Assembly: GCA_963933195.1 (NCBI GenBank)
Contig: CAWVUS010000171.1
Span: 1 to 11,485 of the forward strand
Length of the DNA: 11,485 nt
Reading direction: 5' to 3'
DNA from: UBA8437 sp963933195
Lineage (GTDB): Bacteria; Planctomycetota; Planctomycetia; Planctomycetales; Planctomycetaceae
Below are positions 1-6,933 of this stretch, in pieces. Under the pieces are notes generated by a model, which did not search any database, was not told the origin of the DNA, and saw only the letters and a list, made by a program, of their open reading frames with translations. Within the stretch, counting starts at the first letter, position 1; each line of letters opens with the position of its first letter. The position numbers were made by a program, and so were the translations under genes.

Positions 1-1
1 C

Positions 2-976
2 TGGCACTGGTGGCGCCAGCGATTCGGCCAGAGAGGCGTGAAGGCCGACACCGTCCACTTTCGATCGATCTTCGAGGGCTACCCCATTTCCCGCGACAAG
101 CCGGAGTACTGCCGAAAACTGATCTACGAGGTCAACGGTCTCCCGTCGGTCGAACTGAAGTACCACTACCCTCGCGTGGCGGACGATCGCGAGTTGATGC
201 AAAAGTTGACGCACCAGGAGCAGGTCTGCCTGGATGCTGCCGACATGGTGATCACCGTCAGCGACGTCAATCGCGACCATCTTCTCGCTCGCGGCGTCCC
301 GTCCGAGCGGATCGCGTTGATCAGGAACGGTGTCGACACGGACATGTTCTGCCCCACCGCACCACCACGCGACTGGTCGCAGCCCCCGAACGACGATCAC
401 CCCGTAAGACTGCTCTACGTGGGCACGATGACATCGTGGCAGGGACTCGGGTACGCCATCGAAGGCCTGGCCCGGTTACGACGTGATGTCCCCGCACGGC
501 TGACCGTGGTCGGTCCCGGCCGCCGACGGCAACGTTCTCAAATCGAAACCCTGGCATTCAAGGCCCGGGTCGGACAGCACGTCGAGTTTCATGAACCCGT
601 GACCAAGCCGCAGTTGGCCGAATTCTATTCGCAAGCCGACATCATCCTGGCCCCACTGACGGCCTGCGATCGCAACCTTGTCCAGGGCTGCTCGCCATTG
701 AAGGTCCTGGAAGCCCACGCGGCAGGCATCCCGCTTGTGGCCAGCGACCTGCCTGTTGTCCGGGAACTGGCAACAGATGACCAGGACGCGGTACTGGTAC
801 GCCCCAACAGTGCCAAGGCGATCAAGGACGCGGTCCTGCGATTCCTGGATGAACCATCCCTTGCCAACCGGCTCAGTCAAAACGGACGACGACGGGTCGA
901 ACGAGCCTCCGGATGGAATGACGGGACCAGTTCGCTCGAATCGGTCTACCGCCGGGTCCTCGCCCTGGAAGACTAG
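2..976 (+). CDS. Glycosyltransferase family 4 (5' end outside the window)
   Basis: The reading frame is open from base 2 to the TAG at 974-976, so the start lies upstream of the window. A GTG at 38 is possible, but the codons before it (WHWWRQRFGQRG) fit the protein and the N-terminal Rossmann lobe would be incomplete, so I treat it as partial. GT4 enzymes are GT-B fold proteins that move a sugar from a nucleotide-sugar to a lipid-linked or glycan acceptor on the cytoplasmic side. Family signs are HFRSIFEGYP near the start, AADMVITVSDVNRDHL and IRNGVDTDMF at the inter-lobe region, LLYVGTMTSWQGL opening the donor lobe, and SPLKVLEAHAAGIPLVASD near the nucleotide site. No signal peptide can be judged. 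It ends tail-to-tail with the next GT4, sharing four bases. Donor and acceptor cannot be told from sequence. Confidence 0.88.
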   Translation, partial: WHWWRQRFGQRGVKADTVHFRSIFEGYPISRDKPEYCRKLIYEVNGLPSVELKYHYPRVADDRELMQKLTHQEQVCLDAADMVITVSDVNRDHLLARGVPSERIALIRNGVDTDMFCPTAPPRDWSQPPNDDHPVRLLYVGTMTSWQGLGYAIEGLARLRRDVPARLTVVGPGRRRQRSQIETLAFKARVGQHVEFHEPVTKPQLAEFYSQADIILAPLTACDRNLVQGCSPLKVLEAHAAGIPLVASDLPVVRELATDDQDAVLVRPNSAKAIKDAVLRFLDEPSLANRLSQNGRRRVERASGWNDGTSSLESVYRRVLALED

Positions 977-2163
977 TCCGCCTGTAGCAGAGCGACGATC
1001 TTCGCGAGTGCCACGGCCTCGACCTCGGCATTGAAGTGTTTCCGCACGTGCTCGGCCGCAGCGGCACCGATCTCCACCCGTCGCGAGTCGCTCAACCCCA
1101 CGACCTCCTCGATGGCCACACCCAACGCCCCCAGTTGAACCCGTGGCACCAGGAATCCGGTGGCGTCATGGTCGATCACCTCGGGCATCCCCCCGGCGTC
1201 ACTGGCCAGCACCACCCGGCCGCACGCCATCGCCTCGAGAACCGAGTTGGGCATCCCGTCCCAGAGCGAGGGCTGCAACACGATGTCGCACGCATTCAGG
1301 CACGATGCCACTTCCGCCGGTGTCTCCAGGTGCTCGGTCACCAGGATTCGCTCCGCGGCGTCCGGAGACTCGACGGCAAATTCGGTCAACTTGCTCTGTT
1401 CCCTGGGACGCACCTCCCCGATCACCAGCAGGCACGCCTCGCGCCGCTGTCGGATCTCTCGGAACGCCGTCAACAAAAATGACATCCCCTTCTTTTCTCT
1501 CAACTCGCCACAGAATCCTAAAACGAGTTCGTCCGGACGAACTCCCAGCCGCTCCCGGACACCATCCTCCTGGGCAGCCACAAAGACCTCCCCGTCCACC
1601 GAGTTGGGCAACACGTGAACCGGCTGATCTTCACCAAGCAGAACCTCGACCTTTCCGGCCAGTTCGCGACTGACGGCTGTCAACACGCTGGCACGCTGGA
1701 GGGTCCATTGCAGACGCGCGAAGTCACCGGGTGGGAATGCCAACCGATCCACGTCGTTGCCCCGGGCACTGACTGTCGAGGCGATCCCCACCGATTCGGC
1801 GAACAGCACCGCTGCGAACCCAGCCGGAACCAGGTAATGCCCCCACGCGGCGTGAAAGGGGTCCTGGCCATGCAACCACTCCAACGCGATCATCGTGTGC
1901 TGCAACGTGGCGTCCCAGGAACCGAATCGCCCCAAGCGATGGACTGTCGGTCGCCGGGGATCATCACGACCGGTCGTCTCCATCTGTCCTGCCGGCAGTC
2001 GTCGCGACCAGGCCAGCACCTCCACGTCCACGCCAATCCCCACCAGTGCCTCGGCGATCCGAGTCGTGCTGACCGCCACCCCGCCCAGGTCCGGCGAGAA
2101 ACGTTCCGAGACCATCAGGATTCGCATGGGTGAAGCACCCGACTCGGGCTGGAGAGACGTCAT
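973..2163 (-). CDS. Glycosyltransferase family 4
   Basis: The protein has 396 residues and is the last gene of the minus-strand trio. The N-terminal lobe opens with MRILMVSERFSPDLGG, whose glycine loop is typical of GT4 acceptor domains. The donor lobe starts around LVLGFCGELREKKGMS (about 214-228) and holds DGMPNSVLEAMACG. The usual E-x7-E nucleotide site reads D302-x7-E310, a change often seen in GT4 proteins. A TTG at 2169 would extend it by two codons, but AAGGA at 2172-2176 stands 8 bases from the ATG at 2163 and only 2 from that TTG, so I chose the ATG. A later ATG at 2127, just before RILMVSERF, has no ribosome site. The stop of the preceding gene lies 2 bases before this start, implying coupled translation. 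It probably adds a sugar to the same glycan as its neighbours; the sugar is unknown. Confidence 0.9.
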   Translation of the reverse strand: MTSLQPESGASPMRILMVSERFSPDLGGVAVSTTRIAEALVGIGVDVEVLAWSRRLPAGQMETTGRDDPRRPTVHRLGRFGSWDATLQHTMIALEWLHGQDPFHAAWGHYLVPAGFAAVLFAESVGIASTVSARGNDVDRLAFPPGDFARLQWTLQRASVLTAVSRELAGKVEVLLGEDQPVHVLPNSVDGEVFVAAQEDGVRERLGVRPDELVLGFCGELREKKGMSFLLTAFREIRQRREACLLVIGEVRPREQSKLTEFAVESPDAAERILVTEHLETPAEVASCLNACDIVLQPSLWDGMPNSVLEAMACGRVVLASDAGGMPEVIDHDATGFLVPRVQLGALGVAIEEVVGLSDSRRVEIGAAAAEHVRKHFNAEVEAVALAKIVALLQAD

Positions 2164-2165
2164 CT

Positions 2166-3122
2166 TCAAGATCCTTTTTTCTGTCCGAACCGACGACGGT
2201 CTTCACGATCCAGTTTCATCCGCGACAACGCCTTCTCCCGAAACGACCGGCGACTGGATGCCTGGAAAAACTGCTCCCGTGACGCTTCGAATGTTCGGGG
2301 CTTGACGGTGAAGTCATCCTTGAGATCCGGCCAGTACATCTCGGGGGCATACTCGCGCATCTGGGTGTCGAAGACCCACCCGTGTCGTGTCACGATGGTT
2401 TCGCCACTCGTGCCGAACAACGCCTCGATCTCGTCAAAGTCACCGGCAAAGTTTCGGAAAAAGATCCCCTTGCGCTGCCGCGAGATCAATTCCCGTTCGG
2501 CGTGCCGTTCGCGTTGCTTGCCCCGAAACGCCCGCCGGTAAACCAGTGGCCGCGGCCAGCGGTTCACCGTCGGATGCCGCACGATTGTCTGGTCATTGGT
2601 CCACTCCCCACGAGCAATCGGGCACAGGGTGTCACGGTCATAGAACTCGAAGGGAACCGTTGCAAAGGGCAAGTCGACCTGTGTCGCCAGGAAATCGAGC
2701 ACGAAGTCGTCCGGAAACTGGGGGTACTTGCGGGCGTACTTTTCCCACAGTTCCACCAACCACAATTGCTCGCGGTCCAGCAACAGCACCCCGGAAGAAA
2801 ACCCAGCCGATGTTCCCGAGTCATAACAAGAGATCAACGGTGGATTCCACGTGCTGGGAATCGGCCGATCGATCCGACACTCGACATCCACCCAGAGCAC
2901 TCGTCCCCACTCGATGATCGCCTGGCGAATAAAACCGATCTTGTAATCAAAGGCCGCGATCACCTTGTCAAACACCTGGTCACACTCGTGGTGATGCAAC
3001 CGATATCCCAGCCGGCGACAATCCTGTGACAACCCGTCGAGAAAACCTCGAAAATCCGGCGTCGAGTAACTGATCACGGTCAGTTCGTCTTGCGACTGAC
3101 CACCGTCGGCCGAATCACTCAT
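2166..3122 (-). CDS. Putative GT-A-type glycosyltransferase, unassigned family
   Basis: This 318-residue protein has no signal peptide or membrane helix. The first 180 residues read like a nucleotide-diphospho-sugar transferase of the GT-A fold: VISYSTPDFRGFLDGL as a first strand and helix (about 16-31), a FDYKIGFIRQAI segment (58-69), GRVLWVDVECRID (73-85) where DVE takes the place of the metal-binding DxD, and SAGFSSGVLLLDREQL (105-120), which resembles the F/NSGV segment after that motif. The last 40 residues are basic and probably flexible. The ATG at 3122 has GGAGAGG (3130-3136) 7 bases upstream. Its first 8 bases overlap the end of the sulfotransferase gene, and its TGA lies 2 bases from the next start, so it is the middle gene of an operon. 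The fold call is by eye; donor, acceptor and CAZy family are unknown. Confidence 0.7.
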   Translation of the reverse strand: MSDSADGGQSQDELTVISYSTPDFRGFLDGLSQDCRRLGYRLHHHECDQVFDKVIAAFDYKIGFIRQAIIEWGRVLWVDVECRIDRPIPSTWNPPLISCYDSGTSAGFSSGVLLLDREQLWLVELWEKYARKYPQFPDDFVLDFLATQVDLPFATVPFEFYDRDTLCPIARGEWTNDQTIVRHPTVNRWPRPLVYRRAFRGKQRERHAERELISRQRKGIFFRNFAGDFDEIEALFGTSGETIVTRHGWVFDTQMREYAPEMYWPDLKDDFTVKPRTFEASREQFFQASSRRSFREKALSRMKLDREDRRRFGQKKGS

Positions 3123-3873
3123 ACCCCAGCCTCTCCAGGAGCGTGGTCGCGCCGGGCTGGGTCAGGAATCTCTCGACACGGGTATCGAACAGGGGACGAC
3201 GCCAACGGCCCACCGACTCGGTTGTCACCGGTCGTGCCGGCTCGGACCACGAATCGGTCTGCTGGACTGTCGCTGTCGCCGGATAGTGCAAAACGGCGTC
3301 GTCCCAATCCAGTCCCAGGAATTCAACAACTCGGGCCATTGTCTGCGTGTAGTCTCCAACAAGATCCTCGTAGCGGATCCGCAGCACACCTGGATGATCA
3401 TCCCAGGCCAGTCCCGCCGTGACATCGCTCACCCACCGTTCCGGTTCCACCCAGAATTCCGACGGATCCTGTGGATGCCGGGAGACGGTCACATCGCGTC
3501 CATCCCGGACCATGTGCAAGAACTTCGTGTCACGCCCCAGGCTGGAGAAGATGCGTTCGAGATTGTGGACATTGCGTGGTGTCTTTTCGACCCAGGCCCG
3601 ACAGGTCCGCCACCGCGGACCGGCCACAAGGACTCGCCTCAGCCCACGCAAGTCCGGATCGGCAATCCGGCCACCTTGCGGCCAGTAGGCTCCGGGACAC
3701 AACAACTGGGTCTCGTCGGGAATCGCACACAAATCGCGGTGGCATGACAGTGCCGAGAGAAGCAAAGTCGTTCCCGACCGGGCACACCCACCGATCACCA
3801 CGGGAATCCTGTGTCCCAATCGTCGACGGTTCCACGAACCGGTGGACAACAGCGAGTTCCAAACACCACGCAA
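3115..3873 (-). CDS. PAPS-dependent sulfotransferase
   Basis: Sulfotransferases move a sulfuryl group from PAPS to a hydroxyl or amine on a carbohydrate, lipid or peptide. The 5'-phosphosulfate loop is GCARSGTT (residues 29-36 of the 252-residue form), followed by WVEKTPRN (94-101), the 3'-phosphate site MVRDGRDVTVS (121-131) and RYEDLVGD (167-174). ESVGRWRR near the C-terminus is also common in the family. No membrane anchor is seen, so it is probably cytoplasmic. I chose TTG at 3873 because GAGGAG (3880-3885) stands 6 bases before it. A TTG at 3915 adds 14 residues but has only AGGA 3 bases away. It is the first gene of the operon with two glycosyltransferases, which suggests that the target is a surface glycan rather than a small molecule (inference). 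Confidence 0.88.
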   Translation of the reverse strand: MRGVWNSLLSTGSWNRRRLGHRIPVVIGGCARSGTTLLLSALSCHRDLCAIPDETQLLCPGAYWPQGGRIADPDLRGLRRVLVAGPRWRTCRAWVEKTPRNVHNLERIFSSLGRDTKFLHMVRDGRDVTVSRHPQDPSEFWVEPERWVSDVTAGLAWDDHPGVLRIRYEDLVGDYTQTMARVVEFLGLDWDDAVLHYPATATVQQTDSWSEPARPVTTESVGRWRRPLFDTRVERFLTQPGATTLLERLGYE

Positions 3874-3879
3874 ACCACG

Positions 3880-3885
3880 CTCCTC
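3880..3885 (-). promoter_or_regulatory. Ribosome binding site selecting the sulfotransferase TTG start
   Basis: On the minus strand GAGGAG is followed by 6 bases and TTG at 3873-3871. It is the best site near either candidate start. Using it leaves 78 bases (3874-3951) between the divergent sulfotransferase and channel genes, room for promoters, whereas the upstream TTG pair leaves none. Confidence 0.55.
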
Positions 3886-3951
3886 GATTGACCCCGGCAC
3901 GGGACAGGGTTTCAATTGTCCTGTTCCATCCCGCCAGTCTCAACCCGCGCC

Positions 3952-5034
3952 ATGCAGCTTCTCCGTATCGTCCGTATCGTCCGACGGCTGCGTGCCCGTC
4001 GATACATCGGCCCACTGGCGGTCCTCTCGATCCTGGCCGTTGCCATCCTGGGAAACGCGGCCTGTTTCTACTACTTCGAGCAACCAGGCCGGATGGCCGC
4101 AACACCACCGGATCCGCTGACCGCCGAGGATGCGATCTGGTACAGCATCATCTCGATCACCACGATCGGATACGGCGACTTTTACGCCACAACCACCGGG
4201 GCTCGCATCTCAACCTTCGTGTTCATTGTCGTTGTCGGGCTTGGAGCCTTTTCGATGATCGTTGGCATGACGATCGACACCCTGACCGGAATCGTTGAAA
4301 GCAGGAGACGAGGAATGGCAAACATTCTGACACACGACCACATCATCATCGTCAACGCGCCCACCACAGATCGCCTGACTCAACTGATCTCCGAACTGAA
4401 GGCCGATCCCAACCACCAATCCACCGACATCGTGGTCGTCAGCGACCGCATCGAGGAGTTGCCCTTCCAGGACGCTCACGTGCTGTTTGTCCGGGGTTCG
4501 GTGCTGGCCCGTGACACCTACGAACGAGCCTGTGTTGGTGAAGCCAACAAGGCCATCGTGCTAGCCACCTCCTACGATGACCCCGGCAGTGACGCGGTGG
4601 TGGCGTCGGCCGTGGCTGTGATCGACAGCATCAAGCCCGACATCCATATCGTCGCCGAGTGCATCAACCCCAGCCACCGTCCCCTGTTCGACTCGGTTCA
4701 CTGCGACTCGATTGTTTTCAGCATGGGCATCACCGGCAACCTGCTTGCCCAGGAAGCACAGGACCCCGGCGTCGCACAATTGATCGAGGTCATCACCAGT
4801 AACTCGAGGGGCACGACACTCTTCAGCACCGATGTGTCTGACGGCAGCACCGAGGATTACACCGAAATGGCCCGACAACTCTTGGACAAGGACATCAATG
4901 TATTGTGCGTCAACCGCGGCCAGGACAGCCTGACGTCCTGGCAGAACACCACGCCCCAATCCGGCGACCGGCTGATTTACGCCGCCGGAGAACGGCACTC
5001 CTGGTCCGAGTTGAAGTCCCTGGCCACCGGGTAA
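3952..5034 (+). CDS. Two-helix potassium channel with C-terminal RCK domain
   Basis: The 360-residue protein has the layout of MthK-type channels. A basic N-terminus (residues 5-17, RIVRIVRRLRARR) leads to TM1 (about 18-42), a pore helix at DAIWYSIISIT, the selectivity filter TTIGYGD (70-76), TM2 (about 83-111), a linker, and an RCK (TrkA-N/TrkA-C) region from about 128 to the end. The filter is canonical for K+. RCK domains form a cytoplasmic ring that opens the pore on binding ions or nucleotides. The first RCK strand reads HIIIVNAPTTDRL, without the glycine-rich dinucleotide loop of classic RCK proteins. I chose ATG at 3952 although it has no clear ribosome site; TTG at 3916 has AGGG 6 bases upstream and would add 12 residues. 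The next gene begins 12 bases after the stop. An internal start at 4315 is listed separately. Confidence 0.93.
   Translation: MQLLRIVRIVRRLRARRYIGPLAVLSILAVAILGNAACFYYFEQPGRMAATPPDPLTAEDAIWYSIISITTIGYGDFYATTTGARISTFVFIVVVGLGAFSMIVGMTIDTLTGIVESRRRGMANILTHDHIIIVNAPTTDRLTQLISELKADPNHQSTDIVVVSDRIEELPFQDAHVLFVRGSVLARDTYERACVGEANKAIVLATSYDDPGSDAVVASAVAVIDSIKPDIHIVAECINPSHRPLFDSVHCDSIVFSMGITGNLLAQEAQDPGVAQLIEVITSNSRGTTLFSTDVSDGSTEDYTEMARQLLDKDINVLCVNRGQDSLTSWQNTTPQSGDRLIYAAGERHSWSELKSLATG
3962..3983 (+). repeat. 9-base tandem repeat in the channel N-terminus
   Basis: TCCGTATCG occurs twice in tandem (3962-3970, 3971-3979) and is followed by TCCG. It encodes the RIVRIVR segment just before TM1. The unit is three codons, so copy-number change would lengthen or shorten the basic stretch without a frameshift. 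Confidence 0.75.
4303..4307 (+). promoter_or_regulatory. Internal ribosome binding site within the channel gene
   Basis: AGGAG is followed by 7 bases and an in-frame ATG at 4315, in the linker between TM2 and the RCK domain. Strength and spacing are better than at the gene's own candidate starts. Confidence 0.55.
4315..5034 (+). other. Possible separate RCK-domain product from an internal start
   Basis: Translation from Met122 of the channel would give a soluble protein of 239 residues, MANILTHDHIIIV onward, containing the whole RCK region without the pore. In the archaeal channel MthK an internal Met107 start makes free RCK subunits that join the tethered ones to complete an eight-domain gating ring (established for MthK). 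The Met lies at the equivalent place here, after TM2 and a short SRRRG linker, with an AGGAG site 7 bases upstream. That it is used in this organism is inference. Confidence 0.45.
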
Positions 5035-5046
5035 AGACGTCCACCC

Positions 5047-6933
5047 ATGACACGCATTCTCACCTGTCTCCTGCTGCTGGCATGCCCCCTGGCAATCCTG
5101 GCCGCCCCCCCCGCCTCTCCACCCCGGGTGAGATTTCCCCGACCCGGACGCAAGCTCATCGTCTACGGTTGGGAACTGGGCTTTCGCGAAGTGTCCGACA
5201 TCCGTCGAAACGCCCAGGTCATGCAACGCCAACCGTTTGACGGCATCATGTTCAGCCTGTTCCACAAGGGGCTGGGTCGTGACAAGGCCTTCATTCATTC
5301 CGCCCGACTCACCGACGCCCAGATGGCGCCGGCCGTCAAGGAACTGGCGGCAATCCGCTGGACGACGTTCACCGACAACTTCCTGGTGGTCAAGGCGGGC
5401 GAGAAATTCCTCGAAAACGGTGAACCGGGCCGCATGGACTGGTTCGACGACCGGCAGTGGGAAACGATCTGCCACAACATTGGGGTGATGACCCGGGTCG
5501 CCGTCGCAGCACACTGCGTCGGGTTGGGCTTCGATCCGGAACCCTATCACTCCTCGGCCTGGAACTACGACCAGGCTGGCAGCCGCAAACCACAACCCCA
5601 TCGCGACACGAAGACCTTTGCCGAGTACGTCGCAGTGGTGCGACGACGAGGTGGCCAATACATGCAGGCGATCCAGTCGGAAATGCCCGGAGTCCGCATC
5701 TTCAACCTCTACCAGGCCATCCGCATTCCTCCCAGCGAGTTGGCCGAAACGATCTACTCTCTCTACCCCGCGTTCATCAACGGCATGCTGGATGTCGCCG
5801 GCCCAAAAGTGAAATTCATCGATGGAAACGAATACGGTTTCAGCCTGCTCACCCGGGCCGACTACACCAACGCCTACGTCAACGTGAAAGAACGCAAACT
5901 CGCCCTGATCGATCCGAAGAACCGCGACACCTACCGCCGCCAGGTCCAGGTTTCGGTCCCCATTTATCTCGACGACATCCTTGGCAGCCACAAGAAACGT
6001 CGCTGGATCGGAACTTACCTCACGCCCGAGAACAAGCAGAAACTCTTTGAACACAAGCTGTTCCAGGCCCTGGATGCCGTCGACGAGTACGTCTGGATTT
6101 ACGGAGAGCGCCCCGCGTGGTTCAGCAGTGCCCCCCGGGTACCCCGCTGGGCAACACAAAGCGTCAAGACGGTCAAGCAACGTGTCGAGCGACTGAGACT
6201 CGAAGCTCGCCCGAAGAACACCTCACTGATCAAGCGGGTCCGCGAACAATTCGCCGTCCGTGATAAGGAATTGGCCAGCTTGAATGCGACCCAGCGTCAG
6301 ACACCACGCCTGCCGGTCCGGCAGGCCATGGTCCCACGCTTGCCTGGTGGAGTGGCGGCACCCACGATCAACGGAACACTGGATGATCCCGCCTGGAAGC
6401 ACGCCACGGTTTTATCAGGCTTTCGCCCGTTGCTGTACTTCATCCGTGATCAGCGTGCCGTCGACACCTCGTGCCGGGCCATGTGGGATGACCGTTTCCT
6501 GTATCTTGGCTTCGAATGCCAGGAACCCCGCATCGCGGAACTGGCCAAATCGGACACGGATCGGCAACGGAACCGCAACACGCTGGTGATGTCGAAATCG
6601 GCAGCGGCCCAGTCATTCGTCCGCCTCGATGTTCCACTGGAAGGTCCGTCCAACCGTATGGCCCGCAAACCGGGCACTGGAGGTTGGGCCATCGACAAGA
6701 CCGTCGGACGCGGGCTCTCCAAGAGCCACCGGATTTCCGACACAATGTGGACGGCCGAATGGCGGGTTCCGTGGTCGGTACTTGGCGGCGTTCCCAAGAC
6801 CGGAGACACCCGACGAGCCACGGTCACCCGCGTCCGCAGCCCCTGGGCCGAACACGACAGTTGGGCCCCACAGATCGACCCCAACCTGATCGACGACAAG
6901 CTATTGGGAACGTGGGTTTTCGGATCGCGTTAG
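5047..6933 (+). CDS. Secreted protein: possible barrel domain plus CBM9-like C-terminal domain
   Basis: The protein has 628 residues. An export signal (about 1-20) is followed by a proline-rich stretch, so signal peptidase I cleavage near AILAA-PP is likely; LLAC at 10-13 also fits a lipobox, but that cysteine is unusually early. Residues 36-360 look like a hydrolase-type alpha/beta barrel: KLIVYGWELGFR, FDGIMFSLF, LGFDPEPYHSSAWNY (160-174) and FIDGNEYGFS (258-267) resemble strand ends with acidic residues. Residues 435-628 resemble CBM9 or DOMON-like domains found in planctomycete secreted proteins: APTINGTLDDPAW, then AMWDDRFLYLGFE and WTAEWRVPWSVLGG. It may bind or cut a polysaccharide outside the cytoplasm, but no glycosidase family is recognised. 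It follows the channel gene by 12 bases with no ribosome site, so it may share its transcript. Its TAG overlaps the stop of the transporter gene. Confidence 0.8.
   Translation: MTRILTCLLLLACPLAILAAPPASPPRVRFPRPGRKLIVYGWELGFREVSDIRRNAQVMQRQPFDGIMFSLFHKGLGRDKAFIHSARLTDAQMAPAVKELAAIRWTTFTDNFLVVKAGEKFLENGEPGRMDWFDDRQWETICHNIGVMTRVAVAAHCVGLGFDPEPYHSSAWNYDQAGSRKPQPHRDTKTFAEYVAVVRRRGGQYMQAIQSEMPGVRIFNLYQAIRIPPSELAETIYSLYPAFINGMLDVAGPKVKFIDGNEYGFSLLTRADYTNAYVNVKERKLALIDPKNRDTYRRQVQVSVPIYLDDILGSHKKRRWIGTYLTPENKQKLFEHKLFQALDAVDEYVWIYGERPAWFSSAPRVPRWATQSVKTVKQRVERLRLEARPKNTSLIKRVREQFAVRDKELASLNATQRQTPRLPVRQAMVPRLPGGVAAPTINGTLDDPAWKHATVLSGFRPLLYFIRDQRAVDTSCRAMWDDRFLYLGFECQEPRIAELAKSDTDRQRNRNTLVMSKSAAAQSFVRLDVPLEGPSNRMARKPGTGGWAIDKTVGRGLSKSHRISDTMWTAEWRVPWSVLGGVPKTGDTRRATVTRVRSPWAEHDSWAPQIDPNLIDDKLLGTWVFGSR

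Noticed and set aside
5074..5085. Lipobox LLAC in the signal peptide of the secreted protein
   Set aside because: The cysteine at residue 13 would leave a very short signal, and a normal cleavage site follows near residue 20. I keep it only as an alternative.
4561..6180. A 539-codon open frame on the minus strand across the channel and secreted-protein genes
   Set aside because: It lies codon-on-codon opposite two genes that share one frame, so it stays open simply because TTA, CTA and TCA codons are rare in them. Its translation shows no domain, and both sense genes are clear.
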